Shown: positions 1-9,201, counted from the stretch's first letter. The stretch: DNA of 35,915 nucleotides from Clostridia bacterium (GCA_003551215.1 PUMD01000101.1:1-35915); one strand, 5' to 3'. Made by a program: numbers and translations. Notes: generated by a model not told the origin, from the sequence alone.

Positions 1-130
1 CCATAATCGGGTGAAGGACTTTCAGCAGATTAGATTTCATCCGGGTTCCCTGCCCGGCAGCCAGGATCAATCCTCCGAATCGATCGAACACGCTGAATGC
101 ACCACCTCTCACAAAAGGCATATTCATCAT
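1..130 (-). CDS. glmU: GlmU, N-terminal fragment (UDP-GlcNAc pyrophosphorylase / GlcN-1-P acetyltransferase), cut by window edge
   Basis: The first 43 codons are visible and the gene runs off the left edge. The peptide carries LILAAGQGTRMKS followed by LLKVLHPI, the nucleotide-binding signature at the start of the GlmU uridyltransferase domain, here at residues 21-41. GlmU makes UDP-N-acetylglucosamine in the cytoplasm for peptidoglycan and wall polymers. The ATG at 128-130 has a GGGGGA ribosome site six bases upstream; this start gives about 18 residues before the usual GlmU beginning. The neighbour SpoVG supports the call, because ispE-spoVG-glmU is a conserved order in Bacillota. A strong inverted repeat lies between the two genes. 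Confidence 0.88.
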   Translation of the reverse strand, partial: MMNMPFVRGGAFSVFDRFGGLILAAGQGTRMKSNLLKVLHPIM

Positions 131-162
131 CTTGCGTCCCCCAGCAGTGGTCACCGGTGTTA

Positions 163-186
163 GGCGGGAGGGATATCCCTCCCGCC
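163..186. repeat. Perfect 24-bp inverted repeat between spoVG and glmU
   Basis: The ten bases ggcgggaggg are mirrored exactly by ccctcccgcc around a central ATAT. In RNA this is a very stable hairpin just after the spoVG stop. No U-tract follows on the minus strand, so it is not a canonical intrinsic terminator. It may slow read-through or protect the spoVG 3' end while letting some transcription enter glmU. Confidence 0.75.
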
Positions 187-193
187 GGCAACC

Positions 194-496
194 TCAATCA
201 GCCGTCGGCTCCAGAGTGATGCGGTACTGCCTTCTACCCTCGGCAACCGCCTGTTCATAGACGCTGACCAGCTCTTCTTTGATGTACTCGCGTGTGCTTG
301 AGTTAACCGGATGAGCTATGTCCAGATAATCTCCCCCGGGCAGACGCCGACTGGGCATTGAGATGAAAAGCTCACCGCGGCGCTGCTTGAGCTCAACCTC
401 ATGCACCACAAACGAATCATCGAAGGTCAGCGACGCAACTGCTTTGGTCGTATTGTCTGTTTCGACCCGCCGCATGCGCACTTCGGTGATATTCAC
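194..496 (-). CDS. spoVG: SpoVG, RNA-binding regulator of sporulation and septation
   Basis: A 100-residue protein matching the SpoVG family along its length: VNITEVRMRRV at the N-terminus, SLTFDDSFVVHEV, SMPSRR and the signature DIAHPVNSSTRE. SpoVG is a small cytoplasmic nucleic-acid-binding protein affecting asymmetric septation and many post-transcriptional targets. I chose the GTG at 494-496, not the upstream ATG at 554-556: the GTG has GGAAGGGAGAAGG just before it, it matches the known N-terminus of the family, and the ATG falls between the two elements of the sigma-H-like promoter. It sits 115 bp downstream of a MobA-like gene and upstream of glmU. The C-terminus is a little longer and more charged than short homologues. 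Confidence 0.95.
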   Translation of the reverse strand: MNITEVRMRRVETDNTTKAVASLTFDDSFVVHEVELKQRRGELFISMPSRRLPGGDYLDIAHPVNSSTREYIKEELVSVYEQAVAEGRRQYRITLEPTAD

Positions 497-545
497 GAGC
501 CTTCTCCCTTCCTGTGCCGATTCCAGCTCATGCATCACCGTACTT

Positions 546-570
546 ATTCGCGGCACGTATGTAAAGTCCT
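546..570 (-). promoter_or_regulatory. Sigma-H-like promoter of spoVG
   Basis: On the minus strand AGGACTT (-35 type) is followed after 14 bases by GAAT (-10 type), agreeing with the sigma-H consensus AGGA-N-GAAT used for spoVG in Bacillus. Predicted transcription starts near 538, giving an untranslated leader of about 40 nt before the GTG start. This fits spoVG induction at the transition to sporulation. Confidence 0.65.
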
Positions 571-611
571 TCCATTAAACACAAATTTACCCATAACTGC
601 CTCTGCCACGC

Positions 612-1394
612 CTACTCGTCCATCCAGCGGCTGACAGATTCCAGATCCTCGGGCTTATCTATATCCTGCGCCATCTCAGCGTAAGGACTCAAGACAGCCC
701 TCCCTTCGACCTGCAGCATCCTGCCTAAGACTCCTTCGATGTCCTGCAGGCTGGCCCTCCCTACCAACAACTTTAATATAAAAACTGGCCCCAGGATAAC
801 TGCCATACGCATTATATTCTTGCGCACCCTGTAGAGCCTGCGGAAGGCGGGTATAACCTTTCTTATTGCTCCCACAGAACCAAAAAAACAGCTGCCCAAG
901 GTTATGTATCCCTCGCGGAGGCGCACCCAGGTGCGCTGCACCTGGCCGAACTGCTCCTGTACCGTCTGCCGCTTTACAACGCATGCGAAGAATTCTGCAG
1001 GCTGCTGCAGACACCTCTCAATGAAGTCGTCCAGTGCGGGACCGCTGACCAGTGGGGCATCGGCGGTGCAAAACAGCAGAAAATCGGCCTCTTGACTGCC
1101 ATCAAGTCCGCTTTGCAGACTCTCAATAAAACTGTTGCCCGCTGGTACTATCTTCTCCTGACAGCCCGCCAGATACTGCTCAAAAGCAGCGAAACCCACC
1201 ACGGTTATCTCGTCGATGTGCTCCGCTTCCCGACAGGCGGCAAGCACGTGCTGAAGCAAACTCCTGTCCCCAAGCGGTATCTGCGCCTCGTACCGCACAT
1301 CAGATACCTGCGCCAAAGCTCCGTCGTTCTTCGCACCGGCCAAAACCACCGCCCGCACGGTAAAACCAGACGCATTATGTACGCACGGCCTCAT
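612..1394 (-). CDS. MobA-like NTP transferase (nucleotidyltransferase family)
   Basis: A 260-residue protein with a Rossmann-like nucleotidyltransferase start (RAVVLAGAKNDG, residues 14-25), a central FLLFCTADAPLVSG segment resembling the metal-binding Asp region of MobA/IspD proteins (residues 105-118), and DIDKPEDLESV at the C-terminus, typical of this superfamily. The usual LAGGxSxRMG loop is changed to LAGAKNDG, so substrate and even activity are uncertain. The ATG at 1392-1394 has AGGAGAGGAG upstream and overlaps the end of ispE by 20 bp, so the two are translationally coupled. It occupies the slot where Bacillus has purR between ispE and spoVG. I cannot assign the sugar or cofactor it acts on. 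Confidence 0.75.
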   Translation of the reverse strand: MRPCVHNASGFTVRAVVLAGAKNDGALAQVSDVRYEAQIPLGDRSLLQHVLAACREAEHIDEITVVGFAAFEQYLAGCQEKIVPAGNSFIESLQSGLDGSQEADFLLFCTADAPLVSGPALDDFIERCLQQPAEFFACVVKRQTVQEQFGQVQRTWVRLREGYITLGSCFFGSVGAIRKVIPAFRRLYRVRKNIMRMAVILGPVFILKLLVGRASLQDIEGVLGRMLQVEGRAVLSPYAEMAQDIDKPEDLESVSRWMDE

Positions 1395-2355
1395 TTTTCG
1401 TCTCCTCTCCTGTGCAGCCCCTCACCATCTGCCAGCCGCAGCCGGAGCGAAAACGGGTCAGGATCATCCGGGCACCCGAACCGCTGCCGACCCTCTCAAG
1501 CAGCCTCCTCCGGGCCGTCTGTGCCGCGATAAGGCTGCGGTAAAGAGTGAAAAAGGTTGACCCGCTGCCGCTCATGAGCACCGGTCTTTCAACTGCCGCC
1601 TGCAGCGCTTCTTTCCAGCTTACCAAAGAGGGATATCGATACAAGGCGGCTGACTCGAGGTCGTTTCGCAGACGCGGGAGCAGCCTGCGCAGGTCCCCGC
1701 CGCCGGTCAGTGCCCGCAGCGGTCTTTCGGCGTCCGCTGTCCCCATCTCCCCACCGGTCGGGACCCGGTTGACCTCAGCCCAGCTGCGGTAGACATCGGC
1801 CGTATCACAGCTGACCGGCGGCACAAAAAGAAGCACCCAGAAAGCCGGTAGGTCCGGTAACCTCCGCAGCCGCTCACCAGCGCCTTCGGCCAGCTGCGTA
1901 CCGCCGTGAACAAAGAAAGGAACGTCCGCACCCACTTCAGCTGCCTTTCCGCGCCAGTCTGTTACTTCATGGGGCAAGCATTCGAACGTGCGCCGGGAGA
2001 CGACTGCCGCGGCGGCAGCTGCGTTGCTGCTGCCGCCGCCGAGGCCTCCGCCTACCGGAATTCTCTTGCGCAGATAGACCCTCATGCCAGCGGCACCGCC
2101 GAAAGCCCTACCCGCCTGCAGAACCGTGTTTCTACCGGATGAATGCCCGTGAGGGACCTGTGGGTGGCTGCAGATGACCCTGGGTTTCCTTTCTGCATCA
2201 AACCAAAACAGCAGATCATCGTGCAGACCGACCGTCTGCATAACCGAGCGGATGCAGTGCATGCCGTCGGTGCGCCGGCCGATAATACTGAGACCCAGGT
2301 TTATCTTGGCGTATGCTCGAACGCGTACGGCGGATCCACAAAGGGTCTGCAGCAA
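1375..2355 (-). CDS. ispE: IspE, 4-diphosphocytidyl-2-C-methyl-D-erythritol kinase
   Basis: A GHMP-family kinase of the MEP isoprenoid pathway that phosphorylates the 2-hydroxyl of CDP-methylerythritol. The three GHMP motifs are visible: AYAKINLGL at residues 14-22, the ATP loop VGGGLGGGSSNAAA at 101-114 and MSGSGSTFF at 261-269; GADVPFF with the catalytic Asp is at 142-148. The length of 326 is slightly above the usual 280-310, mostly from an arginine-rich C-terminal tail. The start is a TTG with GAGAGGGGG eight bases upstream. It is first in the operon with the MobA-like gene, spoVG and glmU, and has its own promoter at 2398-2426. Confidence 0.94.
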   Translation of the reverse strand: MLQTLCGSAVRVRAYAKINLGLSIIGRRTDGMHCIRSVMQTVGLHDDLLFWFDAERKPRVICSHPQVPHGHSSGRNTVLQAGRAFGGAAGMRVYLRKRIPVGGGLGGGSSNAAAAAAVVSRRTFECLPHEVTDWRGKAAEVGADVPFFVHGGTQLAEGAGERLRRLPDLPAFWVLLFVPPVSCDTADVYRSWAEVNRVPTGGEMGTADAERPLRALTGGGDLRRLLPRLRNDLESAALYRYPSLVSWKEALQAAVERPVLMSGSGSTFFTLYRSLIAAQTARRRLLERVGSGSGARMILTRFRSGCGWQMVRGCTGEETKNEAVRT

Positions 2356-2397
2356 GCCGCGGCCCCCTCTCTACCATCGGTTGAGGTGTCATCTTGG

Positions 2398-2426
2398 AAT
2401 ATAGACCGTACAGGTGAGTTTGACAA
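2398..2426 (-). promoter_or_regulatory. Sigma-A promoter of the ispE operon
   Basis: Minus-strand TTGTCA (5 of 6 consensus bases) and TATATT (5 of 6) are separated by exactly 17 bases, in the short gap between cphA and ispE. Confidence 0.7.
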
Positions 2427-2444
2427 CATCAACCACGGGCTGAC

Positions 2445-5123
2445 TTATCCGCCGGCGGCAGATGAAGTGTCATCGCGTCTGGATCCCTCGTCGGGGATTC
2501 TCTGCAAATCGATCCCCCGCTTCTCTGACCACTCCTCAAGCTGCTTTGTTGTGCGGCGATAGTCTTCGTAGAAAATGACCAGGATTCCACCCGGCTTCAG
2601 CAGATCCAGACCGCACCGCACAGCTTCGCCCTCGTCCAGAACCACGTCAACGTTCTCTGCCAGCTCAAAGGCCTGCAGTACCCCTTCAAGCAGCAGCCCC
2701 GCAGCCTCTCCTTTTTTCCGTCCACGCAGATGGGCATCCTCCTTGATGATGATCCGGTCAAGCAGTCCGGCGGCTGTGCGACCGGCCATCTTTAAGTCGC
2801 TGTCCCGCCGGTCCCCGGGCATACCTATCACGCCAACCACCTGCTGCGCATTCATCCGGTCAACTGCTTTCAGGGCGGCGGCGAATCCCGCCTGATTGTG
2901 GCCGTAGTCCACCACTACCTTTCGGTCCTCCAGAGAGAACACCTCGAAGCGCCCCGGATTGTGGACTTCCGGGCGAAAACTGTGCACGGCCTTGCTTATC
3001 GCAGTAGTCGATATGCCCAAAGCAAGGGCTGAGGCGACGGCGGCGGCAAGATTTTCGATGTTATGCTGCAGGGTGCCTCCCATTGTCAGCGGAACATCAT
3101 CCAGTCTGATCAGCGGAGTCACCTTTCTACCGCGGGCCCACTGCAGACGGCCGTCGCTGGCGTACACGCCAGAATGACCAGCATTGAGGTGCTTCAGCAG
3201 CGACAGGTTGCTTTCTTCCACGCTGAAAAGAACTGTCTCCCCCAGGCAACCCGACTGCATCTTTATGACCTGTGGGTCGTCGGCGTTAAGCACCGCCTTC
3301 CCCCAGCGAGGCACGCTCTCGACGACAAGAGATTTGACCCGGACCAGATCGTCTGTAGTTTCTATGCCGTCCTGACCGAGGTGATCGCCGGTTATGTTGG
3401 TAACCAGTCCGACGTCGCAGTAGTCGAAGGCCAGGCCCCCGTGGATGATTCCTCCCCGGGCCACCTCAAGGACGGCTGCTTCAACGCTGGGATCTCTCAG
3501 TACCAACCGGGAGCTCCACGGACCGGTTGTATCCCCCTCAACCACCAGCTGTTCATCGATGAATATGCCGTCGGTGGTGGTCAGGCCCACCGCATAGCCA
3601 GCCGTGTTCAGAACGTGGGCTATCAGTCTGGCCGTGGTTGTCTTACCGTTGCTGCCGGTGATGGCCACTATGGGAATTCTCCCGGCCGATCTGCTGGATG
3701 GGAAGAGGTGGTCCACGATGGCCTGAGCCGCATCCCTGCTTTTGCCTTCCGAGGGCCACTGATGCATGCGCAGTCCGGGAGCTGCGTTAATCTCCACTAC
3801 AGTCGGGCCCCCTTCGCCGTCGGCCGGCACAGGGCGCGACAGATCATCTCCCACCAGGTCCACACCGGCTACGTCAAGATCGACAACTCTGACAGCCCGC
3901 CGGCACAGGCGCCGCAATGAGGGATGAATCTCATCTGTCACGTCAACTGCCGTTCCGCCGGTGCTTAGGTTGGCGCCGTCACGCAGCCTTACCTGCTGGC
4001 CGCACTCCGCAACGCTGTCGGGGGCGAGCCCCTGACGCCGCAGGGTCATAATCGTAGCCTCATCGAGGGGAATCCTGGTCAGAGGAGCCTCATGGTCTTT
4101 TCCCCGGGAAGGGTCACTGTTTACCTTCTCAACCAGTTGTTTTATCGTTGCTTTACCATCGCCGGTAACCCGGGGAGGAATCTTTTCGCTGGCGGCGACA
4201 ACTTCATCACCTACCACCAGCACCCGGTACTGCCTGCCAGGGATATAACGCTCGATCAGCACCTGTTCATCTACGTCACGGGCCAGTTCAAAGGCCTGGC
4301 GACACATGTCTTCATCCGAAAGGTTGAGACTCACCCCCTCCCCCTGACTGCCACTGTTGGGCTTTATCACTACCGGCCCTCGCAGCCGCCGGATGACCCC
4401 GAGAGCCTCTGACCACTTTTGCACCAGCGCACCTTCCGGAACCTTTATGCCGCTTTCGGCCAGCAGATCCTTGCACAGAGCCTTGTCACAGACCGTGTCT
4501 ACTCCCACACAGCAAGTCTCTCCGGTTATTGTCGCCTGAATCTTTTTCTGTTCGCTGCCGTATCCCATCTGCAAGAGGCTGCGTTCGTCCAGCCGCATGA
4601 CGGGAATGCCGCGGCGCTCCGCGGCCTCCACGATAGCGGTAGTGCTGGGTCCCAGCCCAAACTCGTGACGGGCCTGCACCACCTTCTGGCGGGCACCATC
4701 CCCGCATACGTCCTCACCCCTTAGCAAAGCCCGCAGGACGGACAGAGCCTGATCGGCAGCGACCCGCACCACTTCCTCGCATTGATACTCCACAACGATC
4801 ATATACCTCGAATCCCGCAGGCGGCGGGTCTTGCCGTAAATCACATCGCAACCCGCCGCGCTCTGCAGCTGCAAGATCATATGCTCCAGCACGTGCCCCA
4901 GCAAGGTTCCCTCGTAGAGCCGCTCCACAAAACCTCCCGGATGTCCTCGTGAACAGTAATGTTCTTTTAACCCGGGAAATGCGCTCAAAAGGCGCGAGTA
5001 AAAACCATCTATTTCTGAGGTCAACCTGTCGTTTTGCCCCTCCAGATCCACTTCTATCTCCACAACCGGGTGATGGCTGTGAACATTCCGTCGCGGAAAA
5101 GCACGCATGCCAACTATCTTCAC
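2445..5123 (-). CDS. cphA: Cyanophycin synthetase CphA
   Basis: Polymerises aspartate and arginine into cyanophycin using ATP. The family architecture is complete: a CphA N-terminal region, an ATP-grasp domain with KPNSGSQGEGVS (about residues 254-265) and VVEINAAPGLRMH (442-454), and a Mur-ligase-like domain with the P-loop VAITGSNGKTTT (about 486-497), NITGDH and a C-terminal VVVDYGHN. I prefer the GTG at 5121-5123 (892 residues): GAGGGGGA lies seven bases upstream and the protein then begins KIVGMRAF, the usual CphA opening. A longer reading from GTG 5208-5210 would add 29 unconserved residues but has an AAAGGTG site next to the stop of the upstream gene. It is co-directional with, and just downstream of, an intracellular serine peptidase. 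No cyanophycinase gene is in the window. Confidence 0.93.
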   Translation of the reverse strand: MKIVGMRAFPRRNVHSHHPVVEIEVDLEGQNDRLTSEIDGFYSRLLSAFPGLKEHYCSRGHPGGFVERLYEGTLLGHVLEHMILQLQSAAGCDVIYGKTRRLRDSRYMIVVEYQCEEVVRVAADQALSVLRALLRGEDVCGDGARQKVVQARHEFGLGPSTTAIVEAAERRGIPVMRLDERSLLQMGYGSEQKKIQATITGETCCVGVDTVCDKALCKDLLAESGIKVPEGALVQKWSEALGVIRRLRGPVVIKPNSGSQGEGVSLNLSDEDMCRQAFELARDVDEQVLIERYIPGRQYRVLVVGDEVVAASEKIPPRVTGDGKATIKQLVEKVNSDPSRGKDHEAPLTRIPLDEATIMTLRRQGLAPDSVAECGQQVRLRDGANLSTGGTAVDVTDEIHPSLRRLCRRAVRVVDLDVAGVDLVGDDLSRPVPADGEGGPTVVEINAAPGLRMHQWPSEGKSRDAAQAIVDHLFPSSRSAGRIPIVAITGSNGKTTTARLIAHVLNTAGYAVGLTTTDGIFIDEQLVVEGDTTGPWSSRLVLRDPSVEAAVLEVARGGIIHGGLAFDYCDVGLVTNITGDHLGQDGIETTDDLVRVKSLVVESVPRWGKAVLNADDPQVIKMQSGCLGETVLFSVEESNLSLLKHLNAGHSGVYASDGRLQWARGRKVTPLIRLDDVPLTMGGTLQHNIENLAAAVASALALGISTTAISKAVHSFRPEVHNPGRFEVFSLEDRKVVVDYGHNQAGFAAALKAVDRMNAQQVVGVIGMPGDRRDSDLKMAGRTAAGLLDRIIIKEDAHLRGRKKGEAAGLLLEGVLQAFELAENVDVVLDEGEAVRCGLDLLKPGGILVIFYEDYRRTTKQLEEWSEKRGIDLQRIPDEGSRRDDTSSAAGG

Positions 5124-5211
5124 ATCTGCGTCCCCCTCGTTGGAAGGAATCACCTCGTAGTGTGTACTTCCGGGTGATAATATATGCAGATGATCCTTCC
5201 GGGGAGGCACA

Positions 5212-6243
5212 CTACACCTTTATATCCAGAAGGTCAAATACATGGTCCATGCGTCCGGATATGCTGGATTTGCTCGAGCCAGCGCTCAGCAACCCGACAG
5301 CCCGATTTTGCTCGTCCAACAAAACTGAACCGCTATCTCCCGGCTGGGCCATGGCCTCAGTTACTATCTGCTCATCAAAGACGGCTTCACCCACGTCGCC
5401 CATATCCACCCTGATTGTCGCATCGATCACCGTGATCTCGCCCGAACTGACGCCGCTTGAACGACCACTTTTTTTCACCTTCATCCCCACCCGGGGCTCG
5501 CCTACACCCTGCAGACTTCCCAGCTGAGCGATTTCATCGGATACGTAATCGGGATCTGTGGCTCTGGCTACCGCCGCATCGACAAGGTTGGTTCGACCGC
5601 TGAGGCGGTGGAATTTCACCTCATAACCTGGCGCAAACACCCGCATCAGGGAGTTGAATCCTTTCTCCACCCCGCGCGCCTGCGGGCAGGTGGGTTCTGA
5701 AACTTGCAGATAAATTGGAACAAATCGCTCAAGCTGTGCTAATGCGTCGCTTCTGCGGTTTCCTCCGTCGTACGCACCCGGCTGCAAAACCGGGTCTCCC
5801 GCCTCTGCCCGGCCATCACTTCCATTTGAGATATTGGCCAGAACGTGATTGTTTGACAGCACAAGCGGTTCTCCGGTCGCGCAGTCGGATACCCAGGCCC
5901 CAAGCGTTCCGGCCGTCACCTGGTAGTGCCCCACACTCACCCCGCCTGGGGCGGGGCGCTGACGGCCGTGCCGGAAGGCAACTTCGTCGTCGTTCAGATA
6001 AAGCGCGCGTATGTCTCCAGCTTCGATGACGTCTGTCCGTATACCGGCACCCAGCTCGGTGGGTACCACATCCATCTGGTGCAGCTGGTCTAAGGGGAGC
6101 TTTTCTCTGACCAGCACCACCACTGCATCGCGGTCTGTTGCCTGCTGGCTGCGCATTTTGCACCCCAGTCCAACTCCGACTACATTACGTTTTTCCATAA
6201 GGGACTCGCAGTATTTCTCCTTCGCCTGCAGCAGAGATTCCAA
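5212..6243 (-). CDS. Intracellular chymotrypsin-fold serine peptidase (NAL1-like family)
   Basis: A 343-residue protein with no signal peptide or membrane helix. Residues 20-80 show the opening of this family (NVVGVGLGCK, then VVVLVREKLP and DVIEAGDIRAL). The peptidase core follows: LSNNHVLAN with His133, NLVDAAVAR with Asp222, and AQPGDSGSV with Ser304, forming a plausible complete His-Asp-Ser triad. The TTG start has GAAAGGGG eight bases upstream; an internal ATG at residue 16 is the alternative. The stop abuts the cyanophycin synthetase, so the two are likely co-transcribed. Related bacterial proteins are widespread but poorly characterised; substrate unknown. A link to cyanophycin or its enzyme is inference from position only. 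Confidence 0.8.
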   Translation of the reverse strand: MESLLQAKEKYCESLMEKRNVVGVGLGCKMRSQQATDRDAVVVLVREKLPLDQLHQMDVVPTELGAGIRTDVIEAGDIRALYLNDDEVAFRHGRQRPAPGGVSVGHYQVTAGTLGAWVSDCATGEPLVLSNNHVLANISNGSDGRAEAGDPVLQPGAYDGGNRRSDALAQLERFVPIYLQVSEPTCPQARGVEKGFNSLMRVFAPGYEVKFHRLSGRTNLVDAAVARATDPDYVSDEIAQLGSLQGVGEPRVGMKVKKSGRSSGVSSGEITVIDATIRVDMGDVGEAVFDEQIVTEAMAQPGDSGSVLLDEQNRAVGLLSAGSSKSSISGRMDHVFDLLDIKV

Positions 6244-6396
6244 CGGAATCGCCCCTTTCTACCTTGCTTCTTTCTACGGCGGACCGCAGCAAATCTGCTA
6301 CAGTTTATGCAACTGCACGTTATGTTGACCTGAAGGATGCACAGAAAGAGGCCGCTGTTGGGGGGCCGAAGTGTAGATTTGAACAGGGGGAGGGGG

Positions 6397-6433
6397 AATA
6401 AAAAAGAGGCGGGACCGCTCACAGCCCCACCTC
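6397..6433 (-). terminator. Intrinsic terminator of veg
   Basis: Minus-strand GAGGTGGG pairs with CCCGCCTC (8 bp, one G-U) and is followed directly by a run of six U and AUU. It lies about 30 bp after the veg stop. Confidence 0.85.
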
Positions 6434-6462
6434 ATGATCTTTGCACGAGCGCAACCGCTGCC

Positions 6463-6750
6463 TTACGAACTGGCGGTGAACTCCAGTTTTGTTGACCCCT
6501 CTTCGTTGCAGACGGTTACTTCCACATCGGAAGTGAGAACATCTGCATAGGTGTAAGAGACGCTTCGGTTGTGCTGCTTCTCACCGAGACGCACTAGAAA
6601 AACATCGGGGTAGGTCTTCTCAAGGGTACCTTCCCGCTCGACTATGCGGCGACGCCCGCGGTTTGCGCGAATCTTGACCGATTCACCTAGATGCTGTTCG
6701 AGATCGATCCGTATTTCATCCAGAGTAATTGGATCTCGGTCCCGGCTCAT
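6463..6750 (-). CDS. veg: Veg family protein (biofilm / early vegetative protein)
   Basis: A 95-residue protein with the Veg/DUF1021 pattern: an N-terminal helix (LDEIRIDLEQHLGESVKIRA), NRGRRRIVEREGTLEKTYP, VFLVRL and VSYTYADVLT. In Bacillus the 86-residue Veg is abundant, is made from a very strong promoter and influences biofilm matrix genes; its biochemistry is unresolved. The ATG has GGGGTG six bases upstream. It is a single-gene unit with a consensus promoter (6793-6821) and its own terminator. In Bacillus veg also lies close to ispE, so proximity to the ispE-spoVG block is conserved even though cphA and the peptidase intervene here. Confidence 0.92.
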   Translation of the reverse strand: MSRDRDPITLDEIRIDLEQHLGESVKIRANRGRRRIVEREGTLEKTYPDVFLVRLGEKQHNRSVSYTYADVLTSDVEVTVCNEEGSTKLEFTASS

Positions 6751-6792
6751 TTATACACCCCTTATTAAATGTCTTGTGCGCTGCACAGAAGA

Positions 6793-6821
6793 ATTATAGC
6801 ACATCGATGATATGAGGTCAA
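6793..6821 (-). promoter_or_regulatory. Strong sigma-A promoter of veg
   Basis: Minus-strand TTGACC and a perfect TATAAT are separated by 17 bases, about 40 bp before the veg ATG. Confidence 0.9.
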
Positions 6822-6946
6822 TAAGTATTTAACGATACCAAAACGCATCTGGGGCGTCAAGATGTCAATCGGACATTTTATGCTCCACTGCTCCCCACTG
6901 ACCTGCTCAGGCTGACCCTGAAACGCTTGTTCTAACAAATTGTTCG

Positions 6947-8656
<1,710 letters not shown>

Positions 8657-8660
8657 TCAA

Positions 8661-8694
8661 ATGAAAAAGTTCAGCTGCTCGGAGACAACTGAAC
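8661..8694 (-). terminator. Terminator hairpin inside the pyrG leader (putative attenuator)
   Basis: Minus-strand GTTCAG pairs with CTGAAC; the stem extends through G-U pairs to about 10 bp with loop CTCCGA, and a UUUUUC tract follows. It lies downstream of the predicted pyrG start site (8702) and about 100 nt before the pyrG ATG, so it interrupts pyrG's own transcript rather than ending an upstream gene. Confidence 0.75.
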
Positions 8695-8708
8695 TGATGC
8701 CCACGCCC

Positions 8709-8738
8709 ATTTTATTTGTCATACCCCATCTCAGTCAA
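8709..8738 (-). promoter_or_regulatory. pyrG promoter with a GGGC initiation sequence
   Basis: Minus-strand TTGACT and TAAAAT are separated by 18 bases. Seven bases after the -10 element the predicted transcript begins GGGC at 8702, and the attenuator hairpin starts eight bases later. In Bacillus pyrG a GGGC start permits CTP-sensitive reiterative addition of G; the arrangement here is the same in outline. Confidence 0.65.
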
Positions 8739-8825
8739 TGAAGGTGGGCGAATTATGCAGTTGCATCCCGGACCATCCGCACCGAGAGCCTGCATCCGCT
8801 TTGCTGTGCGAAGGCGATTGAGCAC

Positions 8826-8850
8826 AGAAAAGGTGGGGGCGTGACCACCT
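8826..8850 (-). terminator. Probable terminator of the small membrane protein gene
   Basis: Minus-strand AGGTGG pairs with CCACCT around an 8-base loop, followed by UUUUCU. It lies about 45 bp after the stop at 8895. Confidence 0.55.
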
Positions 8851-8894
8851 GTCAGCGAATTAGAAGGGAATCCGCAGCAGACCTTGTTGCAAAA

Positions 8895-9152
8895 TCAGAG
8901 CGGTTGAGAGGCGTAAAGAGGTGCTATCGTGGTGATAGGGTCGGTCTGTATCGCCGCAGGTGCAGGTGCGCCGACGCATAAGATCGCAGCGGGAGACTCA
9001 TCGGTTGTGCCGCGCCAGCTCATAGTCCCGGGCTGCATATCGGGAGTCAGAAGCAACAGTATTGCCACCAGTGCCAGCAGAACCCCCATAATCCCCAAGA
9101 CTCTCATAAACGACATCTCGCCAAAATCGTACTCCCTATTCCCCAGTTGCAT
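8895..9152 (-). CDS. Small single-helix membrane protein of unknown function
   Basis: An 85-residue open frame that I do not recognise. It has a short charged N-terminus (about 16 residues with GNREYDFGEM), one strong membrane helix (MRVLGIMGVLLALVAILLLL, about 16-35) and a roughly 50-residue polar, proline- and alanine-rich tail (PAAILCVGAPAPAAIQ) probably outside the membrane. The ATG at 9150-9152 has GAGGTGA five bases upstream, a promoter (9202-9230) and a terminator candidate (8826-8850), which is why I treat it as real although no family is evident. It lies between argS and pyrG, a slot that in Bacillus holds rpoE (RNA polymerase delta); it shows no similarity to delta. Confidence 0.6.
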   Translation of the reverse strand: MQLGNREYDFGEMSFMRVLGIMGVLLALVAILLLLTPDMQPGTMSWRGTTDESPAAILCVGAPAPAAIQTDPITTIAPLYASQPL

Positions 9153-9201
9153 AGACTCACCTCTCGAGTGACATTTCCATGATGTACCCTGCGTATACTT
9201 C

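Noticed and set aside
3063-3920. 285-codon plus-strand open frame opposite cphA
   Set aside because: It is antisense to the conserved ATP-grasp and Mur-ligase domains of CphA, has no ribosome site and no recognisable motif.
8929-9171. 80-codon plus-strand frame opposite the small membrane protein gene
   Set aside because: It has no ribosome site or promoter, while the minus-strand frame has both plus a membrane helix.
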